31,617 bases of DNA from Saccoglossus kowalevskii (taxonomy: Eukaryota > Hemichordata > Enteropneusta > Harrimaniidae): contig NW_003142800.1 of the NCBI RefSeq assembly GCF_000003605.2, positions 187,984 to 219,600 on the forward strand, given 5' to 3'. Made by a program: the position numbers and the translations under genes. The notes under the pieces were generated by a model. The model was given only the letters and a program-made list of their open reading frames with translations, made no database searches and had not been told where the DNA came from. Below, in pieces: positions 7,754-22,700 of the stretch. The first letter of the stretch is position 1. Each line of letters starts with the position of its first letter.

Positions 7754-10700
7754 GTATGTGAATCGCGCAATGAATACATTTATATCAAACTATTTCCACA
7801 AGCATGTTCTACTGACGCTTGCACTTTAAATCACAAGTACATTACATTATTGTTAAATTAGTGCTAGCTGGCTGGCTGTCAGTTTTGTTCTCATATACGA
7901 TTCTCAAAAGAAGCTCAGGGTATTTTGTCATCCTGTATCGTAAACGCGTTTGATGACTGCCGGTTTAACTTGCTGAGTTGCAAAATTTACCCTTAATTAT
8001 GGCTTTATTTTTTCTGTCAAGAATGCATTCAAATATTTTGAGATCTCGTGTGCAATCAACTGATTGTGTTTATATGGGTCTGCAAGTGTCACAGATAATT
8101 TTCTCAGTTTGACATATTTACTCACTTGTCACGAAATTAAAAAATGCTGCCATTCAATTATAAACCAACAATGAAATTATATCCCAATGTTTTACATGTA
8201 GATTGAATAAACTTGTTCACACTTGTAGACGATGAAAAAGAGTTGCATGTTTGTTTTGTATTAAATCTTTGTGAGAATGTCACTTGTATGAATATGGTAA
8301 CCCTTGTCTTAATGCTGATTATAGTTGTTGTTATAATTAATCTTGTTAATTAAGTCAATGTCAATTATGCATAGATAACTTCTCTCACTTCTTACTGTTG
8401 ATATTTTTCTAGCGCAAGAACATAACTTTAGATGATGTAGCTGAACTTGATCTAATTTGTAAGTTTTTTTTTGCTTTGTTATTTTGTTGTATACATATGT
8501 ATGTATGCATACTATTGCGCCTTTGTTGACGGATTCACTTTGACGCAAACTACGCCTGACACAATGCTGTAGTTTTCTGTTATCCCGAAAATATTTTGTC
8601 TGCTACAATCAGATTGCAGAAGCACATTCCTCTTGTTGACATAATGTCTGACAATGTACAGGATTGTTCCTATTCATTATTTACCCCCAAAAAATTAATC
8701 CTGCGACAACATAATAATTTTCTTTGCTATTGATTATTTTCAGTAATGTTTTTATTTTGATTGCCATGAATGCTATCAAAAATGCTGTGTGCAAATTAGG
8801 AACAGGGTGAAGTAGGAATTAAAAATTCAGCTGTGACCAATCACATTCAAAATTCACCATGTATCACACATCATGTAATACATAAGCACATGCATTTGTT
8901 TCATGATCCAATTCAATATGGCCAAATAGCAGTCATTTTAGTGCTAAAAATTCATCAAAAGCAAGCATTTCTACCATTCTATAACTGGATTGTGCATGAA
9001 CATATTTTATTCAAACCTTTTTGCACATGCATCTGTTTCAGAATCTGATTCAAGATAGCTGATGATCATTTTCGTGCTAGAAATGCATTATGAATGTCAT
9101 TGGCAGAATAAAGGAAGGAATTACACAAATAAACTGGCTCCACTTTGTATCATGTTTGTCACATGAGTGTAAATAATTTGGCACTAAAAACTGGATGGGG
9201 ACTTGTCATTGAAATTGACTTGTTGTATTGGGATTTAAAATTATCCATTGATACATAAATAATTATTAATTTTTATGTTTCTAAGCATAAATTATTTTTT
9301 TAAGTGAAAAAATGCGTTTTAAACTCAGTCTACAGCAACTATATTTTTGTGTATTTTAAAACGAGGCTCCTCATTAGCTTCTCATTTGCATACAGAAATT
9401 CCTCCTGTGACGTCAGAAGGGGAAGTTGCCGAGTAGCTTGCATTGCCGATACATATAAATAAGGCAAATTTCTTGTGCTGTTTTCTTATCTTTGACTAAA
9501 TTGCCACTTGTGTACTTGTTCGTACTTGTTACATAGTATCTAGTTTGTTGCATGGGGTTGAGTCAGATGCGAAATATGTTCGGTCTGGTGTAGCTAGTCA
9601 CAGTGGTCGTCACAGTCACCGGCGCATGTTTGTACACTGTCGCTGGACTCCGGCACTGGACAAAATCAAATTTGACGCCTGAATCGTCTTGTTATTTAGC
9701 AGGTTACTAGGCACGTCACTACACTGTTTTATTTCATCGGTCGTCTGAGTAAAAAAAAACACATTCAAAATTAAAATAAAAAGAGGACATATTTTGATAT
9801 TCTAAACATTAAATTATATAGTGTGAAATAGAGAAATAATTAAAAAAACGACAAAACACAGTTACTAAATAAATGACTGCCGCGTGGAAATAAATTTGTT
9901 GTAATGGGTGAACGCGTCGGGTCATGACGGGGACAAGTGCGTGAATGGCGGCGTTTAATTGGATAACAAAAATAATTGAGAGCCACTCACGTACAGACAA
10001 ATTCAGAAAAATACATTGACAGCCCAAGCCCGGATTCTTATTCCATAAATTATTATGCAGATCAAGCTGCAAGTAAAGGCAACAAAGGTGTGGATTCGAC
10101 ATTCAACACCAATCACCGAACAATTCAGACACTTTTAGCCTGCGAAAATGAAAACAGCCTGAGGGCTGCGGAATTTCTTGTTTGTCCTACGCTTCGTTTT
10201 CGTGTCATTATCAAAATTACTGCTACCTTTTACATAACACGGGTGGTCTCTATAAAGCGATAATCAGGATTGCAAAAGAAATCAACTCATTTGAAACCCT
10301 TACCCGACATCTCTCTCCTTTCCGAAATCCGCCTCAGTGATAATGGGCTAGTTTGGCTAGAAAATATTTTTTCGAAAACGTTTTGTTTTGCGCCAGGTTT
10401 AAGTTGTCGGCGTTTCTCGTTAAAACCTAGTTGTTTTGTCACAGGTTTTCGAAACTGAGGTGAAGTGGACACTACATACATGTATGACGCTGTAAGGAGG
10501 AAGTCCACCCCTACCTTTTCTCATTAATTTCACGGCTTTCGTCCACCGATTTCGCACCTTCGGATCGATTGGAAATGTGTACTTACACTATGACTATACG
10601 CATTACTGCAACCGCCCACAACACAACGTTTAACCATCATAAATGTTTGTTGTGAAAACAACTTCTAAAAATTCGTTCTCTCAAAAATAAAATAAAACAG

Positions 10701-13700
10701 ACAAAAAAAAAAGAAACGCCGATCAAAAAATGTACCGGATTCGGCTGATACCCCGCCCTGGGCGATCTGATGGAGAATTTGATTTTTTTTAACAAAAATG
10801 TGGACCAAAAGATCTTTTGGCAGATATTACGAGGCCCATCTGTCTGGGAAAAATACCCCTGCGTTGATAAAAATGGTCTAGAAAAAAATAATGTTTCGCG
10901 TTGACCAAATATAATCATGCAAAGTATAAATTCAAAGTGTTTTAATACATTGGTGAGAGGTCGCATTTTACGTGAACAAGAACATGCACTAAGAAGGAAA
11001 AGCAAGTCAAAGTCGAAACTGGGTGCATCATGGACATGGCACAACACACGCTGCGACAACTGAGTGATCAGCGACATCATTTTGATACGCAATTGAACTT
11101 CAAGTACTTCGCGAAACTTGCTGCGCGATTACGCAAATTATGTTTACAATTTTGTACCAGCTCTGAATATTTCAACTTTGTAATGTACTGCTTTCATGAT
11201 AATTACGCAAACTCAAGTTAATTTTTACTATTGCTGACCCGGGGTATTGGGTCTGTGAATATTTCAATATTACCGACTTGATAATGCGTTGCATTCGTAA
11301 TAATTACGCAAACATAAACATGGGCGCATTTAAATCATTAAAAATGATAGTAGTCTGGTATCCACGGAAAGTCGAGAAAATATTTTAAATACTTGTGATT
11401 CATCGATGTTCCAATGGTGATTTTTTTTTAATTTTAAATGAATTGAACATGTAATATAAACCATACCATGCGTCAAATTAAATTTTACTATAATATAATA
11501 CTAGTACACTCTGGACAGCGCACTTCGATCGCAATATTCACGTACATTTCGACTGAACTATAATAACCACGTGCGGCATTGGGCAATGACCTCCAGAGTT
11601 CACGCACTGATATTTAAATTCAGGCCATCCAGCTTGACGCAAATCAATATAGTTACTTGTCATGTGTTCAAAAAATCTTTCAACTCTCACAAAAACCATG
11701 AACGCGAAGAGTTAACTGAAAGGGAACCTTCTTTTTTGGACAAAAAACACGTCAGTACAAGATTATGTGTACAAGGTTAGCTTTATAGAACGTACACGAC
11801 CGCTTAACTCTGTTTTTTAATAATCATGTCGTATGTAAAACGCGGGAGACATTTTAGTTTGCCTATTTCTTGTTTATCGACTTTTTGTCTGGAATGCGAT
11901 ACAGACAAAGATTAAACATTACTGATAACAACCAAGAGGCTCGAACCAGGAAGGCTTGGATATTTTAAACTTCGTAAATAACATTCTTTTCAAGCGTAGA
12001 CTTTATTCAAGTGAAATGTATTTTAACGAGTTATGACTACGCAACAACAATTCGTATACAGCATTGGTTTTATTGAAGTTTTAATGCTTTTCGACTTCAC
12101 AGTAAATTATTTTAGCGTCATATTTGAAATAGCGCGCTCGATACAAGATGTCGGACGGGAAAATTGGGGTCTGTAAAAATGTTTGTTGGTTCAGTCAGGC
12201 AATGTGTGGACCAAAACATCGCCCACTATTTGAAACATCGCCCATGGGCGGGGTTTAGAATGGGCGGGGTATCAGCCGAATCCGGTATATCGTTTAAAAG
12301 TATGTTGAATGACACAGTGATATAAAAGTTCGGCCCAGGGGTATGGCTTCCTCTCATATTTTAGCATTTGGTGGCGCACTTTCGGCGAGAGTCGGAAATA
12401 CGGAAACAGTGGACCGTTTCAGGATAGATGGGTGTGGCTACAGCACGGGAAATATCTCAAATTTACTTGGATAAGAGTAATCATTTTCAGCAAAAAAATC
12501 AATAATTGCCAATTTCAGTTCGGCACAGATCTAAAATGGAAAGCCTGTGAGTAGGCATTGCACAGGCACTTTAAACTCAGTTGCTATGGCTACAAAAATG
12601 AATATTCAAAAAAAAGTAAAAAAAACTACAACATAGGCTCGTCTATATGGCTATGATGTTGCTTGTATAAACTGCAGCATTGTTTCAGGCGTAGTTTTGT
12701 CCAAGTAAACCTGATGGCAAGGGCACAATAACTGTCAGTGACCATGTCATGTTAGCCCTGCTTATGACCATCCAATCCTGCCATACCTATCAACAGTTAA
12801 AAAACAATGTATATAATAATATTTTAACCTGCTGAAAACCTGTGCTGTATGAAGAAGTAATTGTGCTACATGTATAATGCCTCATTAAAATATTAGAAGC
12901 GTAACAGAAGCCCAAAATAACATTTGCTATATATTGAATCATTAAAATGTTACATATTTTGACTATAGAAATTTCCAGTTTTTCTGACTAAACTGTAACA
13001 AAATCACATCACAATCACCTTAATTTAGACCACTGTCGGGGTAAAACTTTAGTTTCTAATTTACATAAAATTTGCATATTATTTGCCTAATTATTTTGTA
13101 GAGCAATTATAATAGTTAACATACTCATTGAAACACACACAATAATTCACTGTACAAAATTCCTATTGCATTAAAAGTAATGGAACCTCCATGAGTTTTT
13201 ATTTTTCAGCAATCTGAATGTATCAATTTTATATAAAAATTTAGCAATGGCACAGTGGAAATAAACCCCTATTGGGTGTCAGACCATTGTGGTAGTAAAA
13301 CAAAGCACTTCTTTGGTGCTGCCACACTGTTTGTATCCTGAAAATACTGCTTTGTGATTTAACAAGTAAATTTATAATATTAATTTTGTTGTTCTGTGAT
13401 AGTAATATTTGTTCACTTTTTTGTCTTGGGGATGTAGAGACCTAAAACGCACATGTGTTTTTTTTTTATGTGTTGCCAATAAGGCTACCATGATATCTGT
13501 AAACAGCATTTTTTGCTATTTGGTGACATAAAGTGAAAACCTGACTCATGAAAATGTCGCTTGTGAAATTAAAATGGTTTACAGTATACATTTTGTTTGT
13601 ATTTCAATAGATAACCATTGGCACCAAAACAACAGAAATTGGCAAGTCTACAGGTTAACTGGGGCAGAAGGTAAGATGTGAAGTATATTAAGGGTCTGGG

Positions 13701-16700
13701 AGAATAATACATTGTGTCTAGTGATCTTCACGAAGTGAAATGCTAGATAGGTGATCTTTTGAATTTAACAAAACAAATGTAAATGGAATATTTTGAACTT
13801 ATTAATTATTATTTATGTTACTAATATATGAACAGTCTTGAAATCAAGCTAAGCTAGATTTAATCACCCAATCCCACAACACAAGTATTTTGTATCATCT
13901 GATTCTCAGAAGTTTGGCTCTGACAATAAGCAGGTAATGAGATAAATCTAAATCAAAATGGCATGATGTAAGACCATTATATTAATAATAACAATAATTG
14001 TGCAGTTAGTACATCATGTTTTATATGTAGCTTTGAGAGACAGGGCAATACCTAATTTATCCAAAGAAAAATCGCTTAGTTCATGTCATTCACAATTTTT
14101 ATGCAAAATATTGAAAAAAATGCAAAATGGACAATAAATCAATTCAGGACCAGACCAAATTATTTAAAAGTCTTTTATTTGTTACAGGTATGAAGAAAGA
14201 TGCACCTATTGTTCCACCTGATTTTGAATTTACCTTACGAAAACAACTTTCCTTCTATTTCAGACATGTAAGTATTCCTGTGTACAGCTATACATACATT
14301 CTGTCAGTTACCTACTGATTCCTAGAAATGCTGCTAAAAGTTTGCTCATTAACCATGTAAACTTTTTATTGCTATGGCAACTTTCAATATCTACTTTGCA
14401 AACAGAAATATATAGTATTAAAAAGACATTTTTCAAGTTCATGTATCAATTTGAAATATTCTACTGTAATCTACACTAGTATTACAGACACTGTACACTA
14501 GTAAGATCGAGACAATAACTGCAAATTATCTCAAGAAACTGCTGAATTGATTAGCGTGTGAGTTTACAGTTTTTCCAATAATTTTTTTTTTAAATTACTG
14601 GTTTTGCATGCAGGGAGTGGAGCATGCCACTTTCATATGGGGGGGGGGGCACATGCAGCTTCTCACCAGAACATTCTCGAGTGCACTGAATGGCTGAATT
14701 TTAGGCTACTAATCTTGCTCAGAGGAAGTGTTTGTAACAACCTTAATTAAAGAAAACAATGAAAGAATCGCTTGTCAAAGAAAGATGAAGGATATTTCAA
14801 TAGCGTGTTGAGGAAAAGATGTTACCGGTACTAGTGTTTGTGATCAGTTCTGACAATGTTTGTGAGATTGTGACGACATTTTTGAGAATGTACTGAACTG
14901 TGTTTTTATGGACAATGTCATCAAACACACACACACACATTACGCATGCAAATCCAATTTAAGTAGTTTGCTCTCAGAACACGAGTACCCATTCCACACA
15001 AACAATTGTGATCAAATTTGACTCGGGGTCAAGTAATTGACCACTGACATACATGTATTCATGTATCAAGTCATTGAATATGTACATGTATGGTGAATTC
15101 TGGGTTCGTGGCATTTTCTATTTCTCTCCCCATTCATTTACTTATAGTTACTAATACTCATTTATGCATTTATAGATTTATTTTTTTGTTGTATTTTTTA
15201 AATAATGTTTCAAAGGCGTAATTGGATATAATTTTAAATACATATTCAAATATGTATTTGAAATCCAGTTTAAGTAATTGTTGCCATCTTGATGTTTATT
15301 TATTTATTTGTTTGTTTGTATATACCGGGTAATTATAATTTTGGTCACCACTTGCTTTATGAACAAAAGAGGATTTTTGGCAGTGATCTGTCAGAAGAAA
15401 ATTTAAATTGATTTCCCAAGCATGTAAACAGTCAGCATGTTCAAGACATTGTTACGCTATTCTGTCGTCAGCTTTGTTAGCTCCGCTGTCGACTTTGTCG
15501 AGCGGAGCTTATCATATGAGTGATTGTCCGTCGTCGTCCGTCGCCTGTGTCAATGTTTTACTTTTTCAACTTCTTCTTGAAAACTACAAGCCTGAAGGCT
15601 TTGATACTTAGTGTATATGTACCTTGGGTAGACCTCTCTCAGATTTGTTCATTTCATGATGATATCTTCAATTCTCTAATTTTGGTGAATATTTTTGTCA
15701 TTTTTGGTAAAAAGTGATATTTTCAACTTCTTGTTAAAAACCGCAAGTCCAATTGCTTTGATATTACATATATAGGTACTACATGTGGACCTCTCTCAGA
15801 TTTGTTCATTTTGTAATGATATCTTTAATTCTCTAATTTTGGTGAATATTTTTGTAATTTTTGGTAAAAAGTGATATTTTCCAGATCTTGTTGAAAACTG
15901 CAAGTCTGATTGTTTTGATACTATACAATCATATTGTTTATTTTTTAATGATACTTTCTGTTCTTTAATTGAAATGTGCATTGCTAACAGCGGAGCTATC
16001 TCAGCCGATAGGCTGCTTGTTATTATTACTCATAGTTTTCAGTGTGGTAATATTTGACCATTATATTCTATGGAAATGTCTCTCCCATTATCTATTGCCT
16101 TATTCTGAACAAGCAAAGTAGATGCAAAATTTGTGTTCGCCTCAACTCCTTTAACAAGTATTCTTTATTTTCTGTTGTTTGATACATTAGTGGTTAGAGA
16201 GTTGCTCTTCTTGTGTCAACATTGTACTTAGTAAAAGAAGATTCTATTTTATCATGTTTTCTTTTTTGTGGTTAAAATGATATCTTCATCTTCATTAAAA
16301 GCCTTGGTGATGTGTACTTTGGTAGAAAGTATTCCCTGTTGTCTGTGTTGTGTGTGCACTTTGAATTCCAGATGTCTTTTTGCTGTACATTGTATATTAT
16401 TTAATCTGTGAAGTGAAATAAGCTTTTAAAGATGTACAATGTAGTATAGTTTTCCAGAAAGTAAAATACATATTAATTATATTCCCAGAAGAGTCGTTCC
16501 AAACCATTTCAACCTACATGTATATATTTTATGAAAGCCCAGACTTTACCCTAAATAAAAATCAATGTTGTATCAGGCGTAAGCTTCAATTAGTCAAGTG
16601 ATCATTAAGTAAATAAATCTTTTATTGAGACTTTGAATCAGTGTTGTGAAGAAATTAAAAGGGCTATGGAAAATGTTTTCATCAAAAATTGTAGAATAAA

Positions 16701-19700
16701 ACATTAGAAACATGTAGGTCGAAACGATTTTGTGCAACTTTTCTGGTTTGTTTCTGTTGAACAGGTCTAAGTTTGTGTTTTACTAGAATGTGGAGTTGGT
16801 TTTTACATTGGAGAAGTAAAACCTCTAGAATGTGTAAATTTATAAAAGAATCCTGTTGTCTTATACCGCATCTACAGTCACTGAAAAAAAGGGAAGAAAT
16901 GTGATGAGTGCTCACTGAGTACTATTTATTTGATTGACTGGGTTTGCGCTAATAATGAATTGCCATAGTAGTTGTAGTAATATCTGACGTTGAGAAACCT
17001 GTTAACACTGTATTTCATAGTTCTATGTTGTAGGTAATTTAACACATTCCCCGGAGGGATTGGCAATGGTTACAAATATTTAAGAAAGAATAAAAGGTTA
17101 AAAAAACTAAGCTAATACATTACAAAAAAATAAAAATATTAAGACTATAATACTATAAAAAGATAGAAAACTGAATTCCAACTTAACTGAAAGAAAATTG
17201 TCACTGGGGCTGCTGTCTTATTTCAAAACACTTCTTTAGGCACCTTGCTACGGGGAGTGTTAGACCATTGTTGTTTAGCAAGGCAATGAATTGTGTCTTT
17301 GGTGACAAATGTTGTGCTTTCTACTAATCCGCTGTTTATCTCTGTTGTGATAAGTTCTTTGACAAAACAATGTAACCAATCTCGTCATGAATACAGTAAG
17401 CATTCATTTTTTCGAAAAAAAAGTAAAATTAAGTATTTCACTACTACATGTACTTCTTAAAGACTATCGTCGTGCAGCCTGGCAATGAGATTATCCCTAC
17501 TTAATATTGAGTACATGTATTTATTTTAGTAAGTACTTTTTAGTAAGTAACTTATTCAAACCTCCTGTCTTGTACCTTGATTTATAGACTCTAGGGTGTA
17601 TGGTTGGACTAAATTATGGTTGACAAGAACTAAATTAGATGAAGGTATAATGTGATTGTTCACTTTTTACTATGAAAGTGTCACCAGTAATGCCCCCTGA
17701 TTGTACACTCATTAATATCTGATGTTGGTTTAGGCCTTGACCACTTTAAATTTTCTTTGCCAGTGTATAGTCTTGTTCCAAATTGCTGACATACTGTGGG
17801 CTATATTGTTTTGTTTTACCAAATTACATATTCCATAACTTTAATAACACTTTTTTTCAAACTCACTATACATGTATGAATATATGATTTTCTGTTGCAT
17901 CACAGCAAATGTTTGTGTGTCAGTGGCACATTATATCGGCTTAGAGAGTATACTGGTATGAACACCTAATACATTAGCTCTGATTCCATCTGACCTTTAC
18001 TGAAACACAAGTCAGCTCAAGCAGCTGTCCTCATATCAATTAGAGAAATTGAAAGAAAGAAATTGAAACTAATTGCATAAATTTGATAAAATAAAAACGC
18101 CAATCTATAAAATAAATATCTAAGTATATTATAAATAAGTATAAACATATTTGCCAGAAATTGGGGTGGACAAACTAATGGATAAAGCTTTTACACTGCA
18201 AGTATTGGTATGTAGACTGCAAAATAAATTAAAACATGGTATGCATAAAACCGTAATAAATTCCACATGATGCTGAGAATGACTTCTTTTATTATAGTAT
18301 GAGACTATGATTGCAAGTATGTTTTACATAAGGCCATAACAAATTTCATAATAAATCTCTGTAGATGGTGACTGTTTTTATCTGAAATGAACTTTGAGAT
18401 TAGTATAGGCTTTGTAAAATTGGATGTACATTCAGTAACTGATCACATTATCTATATCCAATGCATTTTAATGACATGTTTTGCAGAGATTCAATATCTT
18501 AATGAGTTTCAACAAGACATCTTTACTTAGTTAATTTGCATATGTTTCATTGTAATTCATTACTTCATTGTGCCATAGCTTCCATGAAAACATTTGGTCA
18601 TCTTAAATGTCAGCTAGACAGTGTTAAAATACTGTACCGGTAAATGCAGTAATTTTTCTCAGCATTTTAGTTTTGCTATTTTCAGTGATGAATAAAATCC
18701 ACTAAATAAGATCCACGTGAACATGTAAAATAACAATATAACTCATTGTTTCCCTGGCAAATTTGTGAACTTAAAACCCAGTGAAATTGATAAAAAATAC
18801 TAAAATTGTGAAATTAAATGTCTGAAAATAAATGGTTTTACAGTACTTTTAAATTTGGCTACAAGAAATGTTACAATTAATTTGTTCATCCACATAAAAG
18901 TAAGTAAAACAACAACAAAAAACATTTTTAAATTGTTTAAAGTATAAATTTTAATTAACTATATGAAAATGAAAAATATTGTGACCTTTAATAATTCAAG
19001 TTTGTAATTACATAAACAAAGCAGTTATTAGTCACCATGGTTACAACTATTTATCCCTAGCAGAATTCCAGTGCTTTAGTGATCATTGTCAAACATTTAT
19101 AAAACATTGGTATGTCATAATATTTAATATTTCACATTTTTTGAAGCTTTTAACTTGTGTCCCTTCTGATTAACTTACATATAAAATGTTTGTTTTAGTT
19201 CTAGATGTTTTGTTTTAATATGCTATATTCTATTATATCGTCATTTTGCCATGTGAAATTCAGCACTTGTTTTAATACACTTAATGTTATCTGTTCAGCA
19301 TGTTCACTTTGCAGCAGTGAGGATCTGGGTTTGATTCTGAGAGCCGACTGCTTACTCAGCAGTTTACATTGTAAATCAGAGTACAGTCTGCCCTACCTTC
19401 CAAACACTCAGTTTTATGCTTGGGAAACTAGTTTGCACACTTGCAATTAACACAGGAGAGACACCTTGCACAAAAATATTTAAAAGGAAAAAGAAATGTT
19501 GCAATCCTGAAGTGTTTTGTGGAGGGGTGTAAAGTTATGTATCAATCATTTATCTCATTTGTACATGCAGCAGCCATACTATTGATTGAAATTAATAATG
19601 AATATTATTACCATATTTGCTTTCAATAGTAACACATGCATTGACATAAAAGACAGAGGTGTGTCTATAATCAAAATAACTTTATGATCTAGCATACAGT

Positions 19701-22700
19701 GAATTTAATTTGTGTTTTTTGTTTCATACACACATGTTATCATATTCTACTCAAATTATTAGAAACATATACTCAAACATTAAAGCTAGTTTTAACACAA
19801 ATAATTATATATCCGAGCCATTTAATATCAGCAGAAGAGTGTCATGAGCCCCACGCTTTTTAATATCCTTATTAATGATTTAAAAGACAATTTGGACAAT
19901 GTTAAAACAGATTCCCCTTCACTAAATAATACAATAGTTAAAGGGTGGCAGTCGTCGTTCCGCATCCTGTTCAATATGGGACTCATAGCGACGTATACAA
20001 CGCGTGTAAAATACATTGTTTATTTACATGAAATTCGAACAATCTAGGAATTGTTTTTAAATCAAATGGGAGTTTCAATGATGCAATGTCACACTTGGCA
20101 AGTAAAGCAACCAAATCAATTCACATTATCAATAAGTTATATTTGGAAATACAGACATTGAATTAAAAATAAATTATTTAACATTTATATCAAACCGATT
20201 TACTTTATGGATCAGAAATATGGGCATTGGATTTTAATGACAATATTAAATGGGACGAAACAACAATTGAAAAAATTAATATTAAATTTTGTAAATAAAT
20301 TTTGCAAGTGAATAAAACATCCTGTAACATGGCATCTAGAGCTGAGGTGGGTCAATATCCACTTTTTCTTTGTGTAAAGATACAGGCCATTAAATACTGA
20401 CTCCCAGATGATAATCTAACAAAACAGGCATACTGTAAAGGGGTTAATTATTCACTGGGTTTTAATTTTGCTTATTTCACTGACTGGAAAATGCGCTAAA
20501 TTAAAAGCCATTGAATATGTAAAATTTAGCATAGAAAACATTATCTAAAAGATAAAACAGTGCATTTAAAACCTACTGAATATGCCTGAAATGGCAAATC
20601 AGCAAAATTTAAACCAAGTGAAAATTAGTCATTTTACAGTACCTAGAACAAAAACTACCCAATAATATGAATTATAAATGGTTAAATACAATACATCGAT
20701 TTTAGAAGAAAACTCACTAAATTTCATTCAAGTAAAACCTCTTAGTAGAAAACAAAAAGTCAAATCAATAACATCTTAAAAATCTCTTTGGAAAGTAAAT
20801 ACATGTATGTGAATTTATGGAGGGAAATTATTTCAAATGAAAAAAGTAAACTGAAAACCTATGCAAAATTAAAACAAATTACAAATTTGAATAAGCTAGA
20901 CTGGGAGAAAAGGAAATGGTATACAAAATTTAGAATTAGCAACCACAATCTGGAAATAGAAAAAGATAGACACACACAACCAAAAACTCTAGTAAAAGAG
21001 ACAGCCTATGCCAAAGATGTAATGACAATTTAATCAAAGATGAGGAACACTTTCTATTGGCTTGTCAGAAATATGATATTGAACGAAAAATATTCTTTTA
21101 AATTACCGGTAGTAAAATCCAAATTTCACCAAAGATAAAAGACAGTAAAAATCTATTCACATATTTACTTTCAAGTAGAGATACAAACATTATTTTAAAT
21201 TTAGCTGATTATATATGTACAACAGAGGGGCTCTTGAACTAATATTATTCATTTTTCACATAAATTTCATAAAATATCCCTTTTTGCTATAACACAATAT
21301 TATTATATTAGGGATACATAAAAATTGCATTTCAAATATAGCAAAGACTGTATACATCTTCTATTACAAGTTTCAGATTTGTTTCTATTCTTTCTAGGAT
21401 TTACACATGATGAAAAAAGAGGACTGGATTTGGTTGAGGATATGTTTAAAAGAAGGAGTTGGATCAGAGTTTTCACTTAATAATGTAGTCTACATAATGC
21501 ATCCTTCTGATTCATTAAATGTCTTCACATCTACCATTAAAAAATCATATAAGCAATATTTGTTGCAGGTAAGCAACCACATTTCCTAATTCATTTCTTC
21601 TATTTACTAAAAGATGTGTCTTGTTAACTAACCGAGTGTGGAATTTCCGTCATCGTTTTTCAGAGACGTCTGGACAGATTTTCTTTAAATCTGGTACGAA
21701 GACGGTCATAATTGGAAAAATGTGCACATCGATTTATTTTTGATTTCTTTGACTGACTGGCAGACATGTTTGTCCTAAAAAACACCAAAAATCAACGTTT
21801 GGACATGTCATCAACTGTTTCTCAGACATGCCTTGACCAATTTCATTCAAACTTGGCATTGACATCAAGCATGGTGGGTTATTGATGCACATCATATTTT
21901 TTCGTGATTTGATTCAAAATGGCGGACTGGTGGCCATTTTGTTTTTGTTACGAGTGTTCTGCTTATTTTACAGTGATTGTACATTTGAATTAAATTTTGT
22001 ACAAAGGCAAGATATAATGTGTTAAATGTTGTTTTCAGTTAATTTTCGTTTTCATCAAAATTTAGCTGAATGGCGGCCATTTTCGTCAAAAATGAATAAA
22101 ATCACAAAATTCAAACACGTCATCAACAGTTTCTTGGACATGCCTTGACCGATTTCATTCAAACATTGCATTGAAATCAGTCATAGTGGGTGACTGATGC
22201 ATGTCTGCTTATTTTACAGAGATGATTGTACAGATTTGGGTTAAATTTAGTACAAAGGCAAGATATCACTTTGTTTTATTTTGTTGACCTTCAAATGACA
22301 GCCATTAATTGTCCCAAAAATCAACATTTGAACATGTCATTAACAGTTTCTGGGGCATGCATTGATCAATTTCATTCAAACTTAGTCTTTATACCTATTT
22401 CATGCACATTTGTAGTAAAAAGGCTAAATACTATCCCAATATTTAAACATAATCTGACTATGCTTTTCATTGACAATGACTTGTTATCGATAATTCAAGA
22501 TGTATCTAGTTCAGCAAAGATATACAGCTTTTGATAACCCTACATGTGTACCCTACCTGAAGTGTATTGCCAATTGTAAATTGTTTTTGTCAACATGACA
22601 AAATGGTGTGACATTGCATAAGATTTCACTGAAACTTGCATGGAACTGACTATAGAATGTTGGTCAAATTGAGAAGACATAACCGATACTGTGAACATGA

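Larger units (their letters stand above)
8459..13610 (+). other. CENPN intron 2
   Basis: 5152 bases. The part 8465-9350 is plain AT-rich. From about 9360 to 12500 the sequence has visibly more CG dinucleotides. It holds a promoter-like cluster at 9384-9463 and an element with perfect inverted ends at 10733-12287. ATTACGCAAA recurs at about 11129, 11202 and 11301. 12500-13490 is plain. A short MITE copy is at 13494-13586, just before exon 3. Confidence 0.8.
14268..21397 (+). other. CENPN intron 4
   Basis: 7130 bases. Contains a G9 run at about 14641, a short CA microsatellite (14925-14939), a TTTA/TTTG run (15298-15318), the hairpin-ended repeat 15478-16020, two MITE copies and the LINE relic 19830-21241. 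The stretches 16021-18629 and 18846-19280 are AT-rich with nothing I can name. Confidence 0.8.

Noticed and set aside
10637-11092. 151-codon minus-strand frame
   Set aside because: It crosses the left end of the inverted-repeat element, contains low-complexity runs of Phe and Leu, and matches nothing I know.
19828-20047. Separate genes on both strands
   Set aside because: The plus frame is the reverse-transcriptase part of the LINE relic and the minus frame is its shadow.
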